Source: Shouchella tritolerans (GTDB lineage: Bacteria; Bacillota; Bacilli; Bacillales; Bacillaceae_D). From it: DNA of 64,000 nt. The stretch lies in contig NZ_JAODPB010000001.1 of NCBI RefSeq assembly GCF_025770735.1, forward strand, positions 1,238,986 through 1,302,985, given 5' to 3'. The position numbers and the translations under genes were made by a program. How positions within the stretch are numbered: position 1 is the stretch's first letter; the number at the start of each line of letters is the position of its first letter. Under the pieces are notes generated by a model. The model was not told where the DNA came from and did not search any database. It saw only the letters and a program-made list of their open reading frames with translations. This document shows positions 42,918 through 52,253 of the stretch, one piece after another.

Positions 42918-44675
42918 CTAAGATGTGCCGCGTTTCATCCAAATCGTTGTGTAATCGACCCAGCCATAAGCATTTAATGCCACGTTTTTTACGTATTCCG
43001 GATACAACGCAAATTGTTTTAACCGGTAGAGAGGGATGAGATAATGTGCTTGGCAAAGCGATGTTTCGATTGATTGTAAGTCGGCCAGCAATGTTTCCGT
43101 TTCGAATTCTTGATGCCATAAACGCTTTGCTTTTTCCAAATAGTCTGTTCCTAAGTGGGAACAAAGAAATCGATGGCGATCAAAAAACGCAGAAAAATAG
43201 CCATACACTTTGTCCTCGTAGCCAAGCTGCTCGCCGAGCAAAAGGTCTGCTTTTTGTTCTAGGTCTAACTCCTGAAGCTCCTGATAAGGAAGGAGGTGGA
43301 GCCGCACAGAAATGCCTTCTGCTTCGAGCGTTTGTTTAATCCAACCAGCGTCCCTTTCATTGCCAGCTCCAGTGTAGCTATATAGCTGAAGCTCTTCTCC
43401 ATGGTAGTTGCTTTTTAACAAGCATGCCTCTCCTTTTTGCCTGTTACGAGTCCTTAGGATACTATGCCCTTGAGCGAAAACACGATTAGCTGGAATACTG
43501 CGGGTGCCACCAATGTCTTGAATCATTGAATGTGGATCTAAAAAATGAAACAGCGCCTCGCGCAATCGAGTGTCGTTGGCACAAAGGCCGTGCTTTCCGT
43601 TTAACGAAAGGAGTTTGCAGCCTATGTCCGTTGATTGCTGCTGCTGGAAATGATGATCTCCTTTTTCGACGTAGGGGTAATGATAAAAATTTAATTGGTT
43701 TGCGGCTAAGAATGCTGTCTCTGATTCGTTGTCATAAAGGGCTGGGAATATATACATGGTCACTGCATCAAGATGCGGTCTCGTACAAAAGTAGCGCGGA
43801 AATGCTTGAAGGCGAAGGCGCTTACTTGAATGGTCCGACAAGGAGAAAGGTCCTGTACCGACTAGAAAAGAAGTAGCTTTGTCTTTATAGACAATTGCCC
43901 CTCCTAATGAAGCGGCAAACGCTAGAAAGTGGGGTGTAGGTTTAGAAAAACAAAACTCCACTGTGTAAGGACCAAGGGCAGATAGGCGGTGCAAATGTCG
44001 GATACCCCAATAATAGGGCGACTTATCCGTATGGCGTAGAAAACTGGCGCCAACCTCCTCAGCGGTACAAGGCTGCCCATTATGAAAGAAAATGTTTTTC
44101 CGCAAATAAAAAGTCCACTTTGTGTTTGTAGTGTCCGTTTCCCAATAGTGGGCCAAGTCAGGAATGTAACAGTCGTTTTTAGGATCGTACCGTACGAGTT
44201 GGTTGAATAAATGGCTCATCAAATGATTTTCTGTACGGCGGTGTATCGTTGCGGGATCTAATGCGCTAACACCACGATAAGTAGGAAAACGGAGATGATC
44301 CTCTTGCTCTATTCGCTCATGGTCAATTGAATTTATAATGGACTCGATAAAGGCGCGGCTGCTCGCGTGTGAGCGTGAATAGGTTTGAACGAGTTGAATC
44401 GCCGCATCAAGAGATTGCTCAAAAGCGCGCTTCTTTGCTTCAGCAATGACGACAGCATCGTAGTCTGCCAACAAGCGAATACAGGAAACATGGCCTCGGC
44501 CTTTTCCTGGCCGCCATTCAATCCAGCCACGCTTTTGCATTTTTTGGACAAGCAATTTTGCGTTCCGCTCTGTACATGAAAGCTCGTGTGCTAAAGTACG
44601 GACAGAAAGGGGCTGTAGTGCTTGTGAGTAGTTTAATTGTTTGGCCAAAATAAGGTAGTGCTCAAACAGTTCCAT
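42918..44675 (-). CDS. SgrR-family transcriptional regulator with solute-binding domain
   Basis: A 585-residue two-part protein. The first 110 residues are a winged-helix DNA-binding domain (LSVRTLAHELSCTERNAKLLVQKMQKRGWIEWRPGKGRGHVSCI). The rest resembles an ABC peptide-type solute-binding protein without a signal peptide (YRGVSALDPATIHRRTENHLMSHLFNQLVRYDP, FHNGQPCTAEEVGASF), so it should sense a small molecule in the cytoplasm. In Escherichia coli SgrR controls the response to sugar-phosphate stress. It is divergent from an MFS gene 112 bases away, which it probably regulates. Confidence 0.87.
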   Translation of the reverse strand: MELFEHYLILAKQLNYSQALQPLSVRTLAHELSCTERNAKLLVQKMQKRGWIEWRPGKGRGHVSCIRLLADYDAVVIAEAKKRAFEQSLDAAIQLVQTYSRSHASSRAFIESIINSIDHERIEQEDHLRFPTYRGVSALDPATIHRRTENHLMSHLFNQLVRYDPKNDCYIPDLAHYWETDTTNTKWTFYLRKNIFFHNGQPCTAEEVGASFLRHTDKSPYYWGIRHLHRLSALGPYTVEFCFSKPTPHFLAFAASLGGAIVYKDKATSFLVGTGPFSLSDHSSKRLRLQAFPRYFCTRPHLDAVTMYIFPALYDNESETAFLAANQLNFYHYPYVEKGDHHFQQQQSTDIGCKLLSLNGKHGLCANDTRLREALFHFLDPHSMIQDIGGTRSIPANRVFAQGHSILRTRNRQKGEACLLKSNYHGEELQLYSYTGAGNERDAGWIKQTLEAEGISVRLHLLPYQELQELDLEQKADLLLGEQLGYEDKVYGYFSAFFDRHRFLCSHLGTDYLEKAKRLWHQEFETETLLADLQSIETSLCQAHYLIPLYRLKQFALYPEYVKNVALNAYGWVDYTTIWMKRGTS

Positions 44676-44787
44676 TGTTCCGAGCCTCCTGTCTTTATAA
44701 AAAGAGGAAAAATAACTATATACAGTTTACACTTTTTTTCCCGTTTTGGGACCGCCATAATGGAATGAAAGAAAAGGGGCGGTTTTA

Positions 44788-46038
44788 TTGCAAGCAAAAC
44801 AGGAGGAAAAAAAAGGGGAACGCCTGCAGGGATCCCCACAAAAGAAAGTGGTAGCGGTAGCGTTATTAACAGCCGCGGCTGTGCTTGGCGACTCAATGTT
44901 GTTTATTGTGTTGCCCCTTTACTGGCAGGAGTTTGGCCTTACAGCTATTTGGCAAATTGGCATATTGTTATCTGTCAATCGCTTCGTCCGTCTGCCAATC
45001 AATCCGCTTGTCGGTTGGTTTTATAGCAAGTTTGAATTGCGAACTGGCGTGCAATTGAGCCTTATTTTGGCGACGGCTACGACTTTTTCGTACGGCTTTT
45101 TCCAAAGCTTTGCTACTCTTGTCGTTGCACGGGTTGTTTGGGGGATTGCATGGGCTTTGCTACGTATTGGCGGCATGGTTGCTGTAGTGGAATTTTCCAC
45201 CAAAGACAATCGTGGCAAACTGATGGGCACATACAATGGTTTATGGGGGATTGGCGGACTGGTCGGTATGTTGGCAGGGGGCATTTTCGTCGAACAGCTA
45301 TCTGTATTTCCAGTCACGACTGCTTTCGCGACGATTGGCATAATGGCTTTCGTCTTCGCCCCATTTGTCATCCCGAAACGCCAACAACAAGATGGCGAAA
45401 AACGGTTTACTCATGCTAGGGGAGATGAAAAAACCCTTTCGCCATTTACCATGCTTGTGTTCGCAACAGGCCTAACGATGGGGTTCGTTGTGTTCGGACT
45501 GTTTTCGGTTACGCTCAGCCCGCTTGTTGAGCGCGCAATGGGTGGGCAACCGCTGGAAGCATTTGGTGTAATCATCGGCGCAGCTTCAATTGCAGGAATC
45601 CTTCAAGCCTTACGCTGGGCCTGGGATCCATTCGTTGCCCCTTTTTATGGGAAAATGCTAGACCGTAGGCCACTTTCGCATTCGTGGATTTACTTGCCTA
45701 TGCTGGGGATTGGTTCGCTATTTGCGCTATTTGCGCTGCTTAATTCGTTTTGGCTTTTGTTGGGTGTCGTACTTATATTTCAACTTTTATCCACCTTTTT
45801 TGTGACCACTGCCGATACGCTTGCAGCTCGGGCGGCAGCGCAAGGGAATAAAGTCAAAGTGATGACGATCCAGTCAGTCGTTGTCGATGTAGGAGCAGCG
45901 ACTGGGCCTCTTGTATCGTTTTTCATTGTGGATAACTATGAATTGGCGCCTTTGTATTGGCTAGCTACCGTTTTTTTAGGTGTTCTGTCTGTTTTTTGGA
46001 TTGCCTATAGCCTAAAGATGCGACGCAAGCCAACTTGA
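44788..46038 (+). CDS. MFS transporter
   Basis: A 416-residue major facilitator with about twelve hydrophobic helices. The loop between helices 2 and 3 has the MFS-type motif RLPINPLVGWFYSKFELRTGVQ, and the sequence shows a central cytoplasmic loop rich in charged residues (PKRQQQDGEKRFTHARGDEK). It lies divergent from an SgrR-type regulator, a common arrangement for exporters of sugars or toxic solutes. The substrate is unknown. The TTG start at 44788 with AAGGGG upstream is accepted; a later start near residue 20 is possible, since AGGAGG lies inside the frame. Confidence 0.83.
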   Translation: MQAKQEEKKGERLQGSPQKKVVAVALLTAAAVLGDSMLFIVLPLYWQEFGLTAIWQIGILLSVNRFVRLPINPLVGWFYSKFELRTGVQLSLILATATTFSYGFFQSFATLVVARVVWGIAWALLRIGGMVAVVEFSTKDNRGKLMGTYNGLWGIGGLVGMLAGGIFVEQLSVFPVTTAFATIGIMAFVFAPFVIPKRQQQDGEKRFTHARGDEKTLSPFTMLVFATGLTMGFVVFGLFSVTLSPLVERAMGGQPLEAFGVIIGAASIAGILQALRWAWDPFVAPFYGKMLDRRPLSHSWIYLPMLGIGSLFALFALLNSFWLLLGVVLIFQLLSTFFVTTADTLAARAAAQGNKVKVMTIQSVVVDVGAATGPLVSFFIVDNYELAPLYWLATVFLGVLSVFWIAYSLKMRRKPT

Positions 46039-46040
46039 CG

Positions 46041-46088
46041 AATAGGAGCTGTCGTAAGCAGTTGCCGAAGCTCCTATTCAGCAACTGC
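46041..46088 (+). other. Two overlapping hairpins between MFS and fadN
   Basis: AATAGGAGCT (46041-46050) pairs with AGCTCCTATT (46069-46078), while GCAGTTGC (46058-46065) pairs with GCAACTGC (46081-46088). The two stems interleave, so they exclude each other or form a pseudoknot. There is no clear T-tract. A weak terminator of the MFS gene is the simplest reading. Confidence 0.5.
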
Positions 46089-46138
46089 CTTCCTTATTCA
46101 AAAAAAGAAAAACGAGCCAAAAAAAAGAAAATTTCTTA

Positions 46139-46167
46139 TTGCAAACGCTATCATAATTGACTATAGT
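46139..46167 (+). promoter_or_regulatory. fadNAE promoter with overlapping cre-like site
   Basis: TTGCAA (46139-46144), 17 bases, TATAGT (46162-46167). TGCAAACGCTATCA (46140-46153) fits the cre consensus TGWAANCGNTNWCA at 13 of 14 positions and covers the -35 box, so CcpA would block transcription when sugar is abundant. Confidence 0.75.
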
Positions 46168-46211
46168 AAAAGAAAGCCTTCTTTGAGAAGCCCTTTTTTT
46201 AACGTTAAAAA

Positions 46212-46229
46212 TGAATGAGTGTTCATTCG
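46212..46229 (+). promoter_or_regulatory. FadR (YsiA-type) operator before fadN
   Basis: TGAATGAGTGTTCATTCG matches both arms of the Bacillus FadR operator (TGAATGA-N4-TCATTCA) except for the last base. It lies downstream of the promoter. Long-chain acyl-CoA releases FadR in B. subtilis. Confidence 0.85.
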
Positions 46230-46255
46230 GTTTGATATTTGAGAGGAGGAATACG

Positions 46256-48619
46256 ATGGTTCGTCCTATCCGCAAAGCAGCAGTCATTGGCGCCGGCGTA
46301 ATGGGTGCAAGCATTGCAGCACACTTAGCGAATGCTGGGATTTCCGTTTTACTGCTAGACTTAGCACCGCAAGATGATGGCAAAAGCGCCACAAACGTGG
46401 CAACGCTTACGAAAAAGCGGAGCCGCAACTACCTTGTGGAACAGGCGATTGCAAAATTGAAAAAGCAAAAGCCGGCCCCATTAGCTTCAAAACAAGCACT
46501 TCATTTGATTGAAGCGGGAAACTTAGAGGATGACTTTGACAAACTAAAAGAAGCTGACTGGATTATTGAAGCGATTATTGAGAACTTGGAAGCAAAAACA
46601 CAGCTATTGGCTAAAATTGACGAAGTCCGCGCTCCTCGAGCAATTGTAACATCCAATACTTCTGGCATATCGGTTGAAGCAATGTCGAAAGAAAGGAGCC
46701 AAGATTTTAAAGCCCACTTTCTCGGCACGCACTTTTTTAATCCACCGCGTTATTTAAAATTGCTTGAGGTAATCCCAACGAAAGAAACGAAACCCGAGGT
46801 TACAGAATTTATCCGTGATTTTGCTGAAACGGCGCTTGGCAAAGGGGTTGTTGAAGCGAAGGATACGCCTAATTTTATCGCCAACCGCATTGGCACGTAT
46901 GGATTGCTTGTCACAGTCGATGAAATGCTTAAAGCCAATGCATCGATCGGTGAAATTGATTCTGTGACAGGGCCACTCATCGGCAGGCCGAAGAGCGCGA
47001 CATTCCGGACACTTGATGTAGTTGGACTGGATACGTTCTTACACGTGGCCAAAAATGTCTACGAGGAGACAGAGGGCACTGAAAAAGCGATGTTTGATCC
47101 CCCGGCTTTTATGAAAGAAATGGCGAAGCGTGGGTGGATTGGCGCAAAAAGCGGCCAAGGTTTCTACTTGAAAGAAAACGGGACCATTTACGAACTAAAT
47201 CCCCACACGCTTGAGTATGAACCGCGTAAAAAAATGAAAGCGCCTTCTATTGAGCAAGCGAAGTTAATTAAATCGAAATCTGCTAAGTTGCGTGCGGTTG
47301 TATGGGCAGACGATGCCGCAGGAAAATTGCTCTGGTCGATTTTAAAACCAGTATTGCTATATGCAGCCGAGAAAACAGCGGAAATAGCTCATGATTTGTT
47401 AGCGGTCGATGAAGCGATGCGCTGGGGCTTTGGCTGGGAAATGGGCCCATATGAGCTTTGGGATGCGCTCGGTGTAAAAGAAACGGTGGAAAAAATGCAA
47501 CTTGAGGGCGAATATGTGCCGGTATGGGTGACGGCTATGCTTGAACAAGGCCATACGTCGTTCTACAAAGAGGGCGCTTTCTACCATGACGGCGACTATC
47601 TTCCTGTTCGTACCCATAAAAAGCAGCTGCCTTTAAACGTGCTGAAAAAAGACAAGACAATTACAAAAAACACAGGGGCGTGTTTAATCGATATCGGTGA
47701 CGATGTCGCCTTATTGCAGTTTACTTCGCCTAACAATACGATTGGCCTTGATGTTATCCAAATGATCCACAAAGCAATTGACGAGGCAGAAGCAAATTAT
47801 CGCGGCCTTGTAATCGGCAATCAGGGGAAAAATTTCTGTGTCGGCGCTAACTTAATGATGATGCTAATGGAAGCGCAAGACGACAACTTTTTTGAGCTTG
47901 ATCTCGTGATAAGGCAGTTCCAAAAAGCAACGGCGCGTATCCGGTATGCAAATGTCCCTGTTGTAACCGCTCCCTTTGGAATGACGCTTGGCGGCGGCAC
48001 TGAGATCAGCTTGCCAGCTGCAAGCATCCAAGCAGCCCACGAAACGTATATGGGCTTAGTGGAGACTGGCGTGGGCCTTATTCCAGGCGGAGGGGGCAAT
48101 AAAGAACTGTACCTGCGCAATATAGCCCGTTATGGCAGCGACAATCTTGCTGATTTGCAAAAAGCGGCGCGAAAGACGTTTGAAACCATTGCTACCGCCA
48201 ACGTATCCACATCAGCGGCAGACGCGAGGGAAAAAGGCTTTTTGTCTGAACGGGACGGCATTACAATGAACGACTTTTTCGTTAATAACGATGCCAAGCA
48301 GCGTGTTCTGTCTTTAGCAGATGGGTATCGGCCGCCTGCAAAAACAAAGATCCCTGTGACAGGAAGAGCAGGTTATGCGACGTTGATGCTTGGCGCCAAA
48401 ATGATGGAATGGGGCGGTTATGCATCAGAGCATGATTTAAAAATCGCCAAAAAGCTAGCGTTCGTCCTTTCTGGAGGCCAGGTGTCAGAAGGTACGCTAG
48501 TTGATGAATCTTATTTGCTTGATTTGGAAAGGGAAGCGTTTTTAAGTTTGATCGCAGAACCGAAAACGCAGCAGCGGATGCAGCATATGCTTACGAAAGG
48601 AAAACCGTTGCGCAATTAA
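46256..48619 (+). CDS. fadN: 3-hydroxyacyl-CoA dehydrogenase / enoyl-CoA hydratase, FadN
   Basis: A 787-residue two-part beta-oxidation protein. The N-terminal Rossmann domain (VIGAGVMGASIAAHLANAG) and the 3-hydroxyacyl-CoA dehydrogenase domain (FNPPRYLKLLEVIPT) come first. The enoyl-CoA hydratase domain near the C-terminus has the CoA-binding oxyanion loop (LVIGNQGKNFCVGANL) and the segment APFGMTLGGGTE. It hydrates trans-2-enoyl-CoA and oxidises the product. ATG 46256 follows GAGAGGAGG; the upstream frame from 46211 runs through the operator. First gene of fadNAE. Confidence 0.96.
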   Translation: MVRPIRKAAVIGAGVMGASIAAHLANAGISVLLLDLAPQDDGKSATNVATLTKKRSRNYLVEQAIAKLKKQKPAPLASKQALHLIEAGNLEDDFDKLKEADWIIEAIIENLEAKTQLLAKIDEVRAPRAIVTSNTSGISVEAMSKERSQDFKAHFLGTHFFNPPRYLKLLEVIPTKETKPEVTEFIRDFAETALGKGVVEAKDTPNFIANRIGTYGLLVTVDEMLKANASIGEIDSVTGPLIGRPKSATFRTLDVVGLDTFLHVAKNVYEETEGTEKAMFDPPAFMKEMAKRGWIGAKSGQGFYLKENGTIYELNPHTLEYEPRKKMKAPSIEQAKLIKSKSAKLRAVVWADDAAGKLLWSILKPVLLYAAEKTAEIAHDLLAVDEAMRWGFGWEMGPYELWDALGVKETVEKMQLEGEYVPVWVTAMLEQGHTSFYKEGAFYHDGDYLPVRTHKKQLPLNVLKKDKTITKNTGACLIDIGDDVALLQFTSPNNTIGLDVIQMIHKAIDEAEANYRGLVIGNQGKNFCVGANLMMMLMEAQDDNFFELDLVIRQFQKATARIRYANVPVVTAPFGMTLGGGTEISLPAASIQAAHETYMGLVETGVGLIPGGGGNKELYLRNIARYGSDNLADLQKAARKTFETIATANVSTSAADAREKGFLSERDGITMNDFFVNNDAKQRVLSLADGYRPPAKTKIPVTGRAGYATLMLGAKMMEWGGYASEHDLKIAKKLAFVLSGGQVSEGTLVDESYLLDLEREAFLSLIAEPKTQQRMQHMLTKGKPLRN

Positions 48620-48637
48620 TAAAGGAGGGCGGCATCT

Positions 48638-49816
48638 ATGAAAGAAGCAGTTATTGTGGCAGGTGCGAGGACACCAGTCGGGAAAGCGAACCGCGGCTCT
48701 TTTAAACATGTGCGTTCCGACGACTTAGGCGCCATTGCCGTGAAGGAAACATTGCGCCGCGCCAAACAAGTCGAACCGGAAGAAATTGACGATTGCTTGA
48801 TCGGCTGTGCCATGCCTGAAGCGGAGCAAGGGATGAACATGGCCCGAAATGTAAGCGTGCTTGCGGGCATTCCCCAATCAGTTCCAGCAGTGACAATTAA
48901 CCGCTACTGCGCTTCCGGCTTGCAAACAATCGCTTATGGGGCCGAACGGATTATGCTAGGGCATGCGAAAGCAATCATTGCAGGTGGCGCAGAATCAATG
49001 AGCATGATTCCAATGGGAGGTCACGTCGTCAAACCGAACCCAACATTGATCGACGAAGCGCCGGAATATTACATGTCAATGGGCTATACTGCGGAAGAAG
49101 TGGCGCGCCAGTACGGCATTAGCAGGGAAGACCAAGACGCGTTTGCGGTAGAAAGCCATAAACGAGCAGTGGCGGCGCTTGCTAATCAGCGCTTTAGCGA
49201 CGAAATCGTACCTGTTCCTGTCGTTGAACAGCACTTTGGGGCAGACGGAACGGTTCAAACAACGGAACGACTTGTTGAAACAGATGAAGGCGTGCGCGCA
49301 GATACAACGATCGCCGCACTTAGCAAGCTAAAGCCAGCATTCCAGCTTAAAGGGACGGTAACAGCTGGGAATTCATCGCAAATGAGCGATGGCGCCGCGG
49401 CTGTCCTGCTCATGGACAAAGAAGAAGCGGAAGCTCGGGGGTTAGAACCACTTGTAACGTTTAAAAGCTTTGCTGTTGCAGGGGTAGCGCCTGAAGTGAT
49501 GGGGGTTGGCCCAATTGAGGCAATTCCAAAGGCGGTGCGCCTGGCAGGGCTGGAACTTGAAGATATTGGATTGTTTGAGTTAAACGAGGCTTTTGCTTCC
49601 CAAGCACTTGCCGTCATACGTGAATTGGGGCTTGATTACGACAAAGTCAATGTCAATGGCGGAGCGATTGCCTTAGGGCATCCACTTGGCTGTACGGGCA
49701 CAAAATTAACGTTGTCGCTCATCCATGAAATGAGGCGGCGCGATGAACGATTTGGTGTTGTGACGATGTGCATTGGTGGCGGCATGGGGGCTGCTGCTGT
49801 GTTTGAACGACATTAA
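48638..49816 (+). CDS. fadA: Acetyl-CoA C-acyltransferase (3-ketoacyl-CoA thiolase)
   Basis: A 392-residue thiolase. The nucleophilic cysteine is in TINRYCASGLQT, the other catalytic residues are in NGGAIALGHPLGCTG and the final CIGGGMGAA. It splits 3-ketoacyl-CoA into acetyl-CoA and a shortened acyl-CoA, completing each beta-oxidation cycle begun by FadE and FadN. AAAGGAGGG precedes the ATG, and the gene follows fadN by 18 bases, so the two are translated together. Confidence 0.96.
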   Translation: MKEAVIVAGARTPVGKANRGSFKHVRSDDLGAIAVKETLRRAKQVEPEEIDDCLIGCAMPEAEQGMNMARNVSVLAGIPQSVPAVTINRYCASGLQTIAYGAERIMLGHAKAIIAGGAESMSMIPMGGHVVKPNPTLIDEAPEYYMSMGYTAEEVARQYGISREDQDAFAVESHKRAVAALANQRFSDEIVPVPVVEQHFGADGTVQTTERLVETDEGVRADTTIAALSKLKPAFQLKGTVTAGNSSQMSDGAAAVLLMDKEEAEARGLEPLVTFKSFAVAGVAPEVMGVGPIEAIPKAVRLAGLELEDIGLFELNEAFASQALAVIRELGLDYDKVNVNGGAIALGHPLGCTGTKLTLSLIHEMRRRDERFGVVTMCIGGGMGAAAVFERH

Positions 49817-49839
49817 ACAATTGGGGAGGCGAACCGAGG

Positions 49840-51624
49840 ATGAGCAACACGACTGAAAAACGTTTTAAAGGTGGCGGCTTTTTGCTTGAAGATATGGAGC
49901 CTGCCCACATCTTTACATTGGAAGACTTAACCGAAGAACAACAAATGATTGCTCGTACGACAAAGGATTTTGTGGAAAAAGAAGTTTTGCCTTATGTCGA
50001 TGAAATTGAACAGCATCAATTTCAACATACGACAAGGCTGTTGAAAAAGGCTGGGGAATTGGGGCTGCTTGGCGCTGATGTCCCAGAAGAATATGGCGGG
50101 CTTGGACTTGATAAGATCAGCTCTACCCTCATTTCGGAAGAATTTTCAAAAGCCGGAGCGTTTGGGTTAAGCCACGGGGCCCATGTCGGCATCGGCACGT
50201 TGCCAATTGTTTTCTTCGGCACGAATGAGCAAAAGAGCAAATACTTGCCTGGCTTGGCCAGTGGCGAAACATTTGCCGCTTATGCCTTAACGGAGCCTGG
50301 CTCAGGTTCAGATGCGCTGAGCGCCAAAACGACGGCCGTTCTAAACGAAGCAGGTACACATTATGTCTTGAATGGAGAAAAGCAGTGGATTACCAACTCT
50401 GCTTTTGCGGATGTGTTCATTGTTTACGCTAAGGTAGACGGCGAAAAATTCACTGCGTTTATCGTCGAACGAACGTTTGATGGTGTCAGCACCGGGCCAG
50501 AAGAAAAGAAAATGGGCATTAAAGGATCATCAACGCGTACGCTAATATTAGAGGATGTTGCAGTGCCTGTCGACAATGTCCTTGGTGAGATCGGCCGTGG
50601 CCATGTCATTGCCTTTAATATTTTAAATATTGGCCGCTATAAACTTGGAGTCGGTTGTATTGGCGGTGCTAAACGGGCCTTGGAACTGGCAGCGACGTAT
50701 GCGACAGAGCGGAAGCAATTTAAAACAACGATCGCTTCATTCGCTTTGATTCAAGAAAAACTCGCTTCCATGGCAACCGAAATTTACGCGTCAGAAAGCG
50801 CCATTTACCGAACAGGTGGACTGATTGAAAGCCGTTTTGCCAGCTTAAGCGAGGAAGAAAAAAACGACGGCCGTGCTGTTGCCAGCGCGATTGCGGAATA
50901 CGCCATTGAATGTTCATTGAATAAATTCGCCGGTTCGGAAACGTTGGATTTTGTAGCTGACGAGGCCGTGCAAATCCATGGTGGCTATGGCTTTATGGCT
51001 GAATACGAAGTAGAGCGGATTTATCGTGATTCTCGGATTAACCGGATTTTTGAAGGCACGAATGAAATCAATCGTTTGCTTGTCCCTGGCACGCTTATGC
51101 GCAAAGCGTTAAAAGGCGATTTGCCGTTTTTGCAAAAAGCGCAAGCATTGCAAGAAGAATTAATGATGCTTATGCCACAAGAAATCGATGATACACCGTT
51201 GGCACAGGAAACACATTTATTGGCAATGGCAAAGAAAGTATTTTTGATGGTCGCTGGAACAGGCGCGCAAAAATACGGAGCGCAACTGGATCAAGAACAA
51301 GAAGTCCTTGCTGCGGTAGCTGATATTGTCAGCGATATCTATTCAATGGAGTCAGCGATTTTGCGGACGCAGAAAGCATTTGACGCGTCTTCACCAGAGA
51401 AAGAGCAGCAAAAACTTCTATTAACAGAAGTGTTTACACAAGAGGCAATCAACCGGATCGAAGCAAATGCGAAAAAGGCGTTGTCTTATATGGAAGAGGG
51501 AGACACGCTGCGCACGATGCTTTCGATGTTGCGCAAGCTAACGCGCCATCAGCCTGTTAATGTGGTGGCGAAAAAACGGGAAATCGCCAAAGCGATCATT
51601 GCTGAAAAGCAGTACGTGATTTAA
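49840..51624 (+). CDS. fadE: Acyl-CoA dehydrogenase
   Basis: A 594-residue FAD-dependent acyl-CoA dehydrogenase that carries out the first step of beta-oxidation. The segments GAYALTEPGSGSD-like (here YALTEPGSGSDA), LNGEKQWITNSAFADVF and IHGGYGFMAEYEVERIYRDSRINRIFEGTNEI mark the fold, flavin and active-site regions. A C-terminal extension of about 200 residues is typical of the long FadE group in bacilli. GGGGAGG precedes the ATG. It is the last gene of fadNAE and is followed by hairpins. Confidence 0.95.
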   Translation: MSNTTEKRFKGGGFLLEDMEPAHIFTLEDLTEEQQMIARTTKDFVEKEVLPYVDEIEQHQFQHTTRLLKKAGELGLLGADVPEEYGGLGLDKISSTLISEEFSKAGAFGLSHGAHVGIGTLPIVFFGTNEQKSKYLPGLASGETFAAYALTEPGSGSDALSAKTTAVLNEAGTHYVLNGEKQWITNSAFADVFIVYAKVDGEKFTAFIVERTFDGVSTGPEEKKMGIKGSSTRTLILEDVAVPVDNVLGEIGRGHVIAFNILNIGRYKLGVGCIGGAKRALELAATYATERKQFKTTIASFALIQEKLASMATEIYASESAIYRTGGLIESRFASLSEEEKNDGRAVASAIAEYAIECSLNKFAGSETLDFVADEAVQIHGGYGFMAEYEVERIYRDSRINRIFEGTNEINRLLVPGTLMRKALKGDLPFLQKAQALQEELMMLMPQEIDDTPLAQETHLLAMAKKVFLMVAGTGAQKYGAQLDQEQEVLAAVADIVSDIYSMESAILRTQKAFDASSPEKEQQKLLLTEVFTQEAINRIEANAKKALSYMEEGDTLRTMLSMLRKLTRHQPVNVVAKKREIAKAIIAEKQYVI

Positions 51625-51633
51625 GGTAGCCAT

Positions 51634-51727
51634 TTTGGGGCTTTTGGCCCCAAATAAAAATACAATGCTCCTCTCGCAAGGGGCATTCTCCTCTCACTGA
51701 AGAAGCCTAATTACGGGCTTCTTCTTT
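51634..51727 (+). terminator. Tandem hairpins ending fadNAE
   Basis: Three hairpins follow the stop codon: TTTGGGGC/GCCCCAAA (51634-51654), ATGCTCCT/AGGGGCAT (51665-51686) and GAAGAAGCC/GGCTTCTTC (51699-51724), the last followed by TTTC. The third is the best terminator. Confidence 0.7.
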
Positions 51728-51807
51728 CATGTGAGCCAAAAAGTTGTGTATGCGATGGTTTTCGGTAATAATAGACACGAGTCCACTGGATAGAAAGGAT
51801 GCTGGAA

Positions 51808-52170
51808 ATGGGTGTAACGGTTTATCAATATCCAAAATGTTCTACTTGCCGAAATGCATTAAAATGGCTTGATGAACATGGTATTTCTTATGAAGCCATC
51901 AATATTGTCGAGGCACCGCCGACAAGTACAACACTGAAGGAACTTCACCAAAAAAGCGGTTTGCCGTTAAAAGCGTTTTTCAACACAAGCGGAAAAAAAT
52001 ACCGGGAGCTCGATTTAAAGAACAAGCTCGGCGAGATGAGCGATGAAGAGCAATATCAGCTACTAGCTAGTTCAGGTATGCTGATAAAACGCCCGATTGT
52101 AACGGATGGCACAAAAGTGACACTTGGCTTTAAAGAAGATCAATTTCATGACGTTTGGTCAACTTTTTAG
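51808..52170 (+). CDS. yusI: ArsC/Spx-family protein, YusI-like
   Basis: A 120-residue thioredoxin-like fold protein of the arsenate reductase/Spx family. The CXXC motif is in YPKCSTCRNALKWL, and the substrate-like arginine/proline region KRPIVTDG is near the C-terminus. Real arsenate reduction and Spx-like regulation are both possible; family members such as YusI are uncharacterised. ATG 51799 is very close to AGAAAGG; ATG 51808 has normal spacing and is preferred. It lies between fadE and gcvH, as in B. subtilis. Confidence 0.85.
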   Translation: MGVTVYQYPKCSTCRNALKWLDEHGISYEAINIVEAPPTSTTLKELHQKSGLPLKAFFNTSGKKYRELDLKNKLGEMSDEEQYQLLASSGMLIKRPIVTDGTKVTLGFKEDQFHDVWSTF

Positions 52171-52191
52171 TGATGTAACAAGAAGATTTCC

Positions 52192-52220
52192 TTTCGCTTA
52201 TGAGCGATTTCCTGTATGAT
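52192..52220 (+). promoter_or_regulatory. Candidate promoter of gcvH
   Basis: TTTCGC (52192-52197), 17 bases, TATGAT (52215-52220). The -35 box is poor. Confidence 0.4.
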
Positions 52221-52253
52221 AAACTTCGAAAAGACCACATTGGAGGGGTTAAC

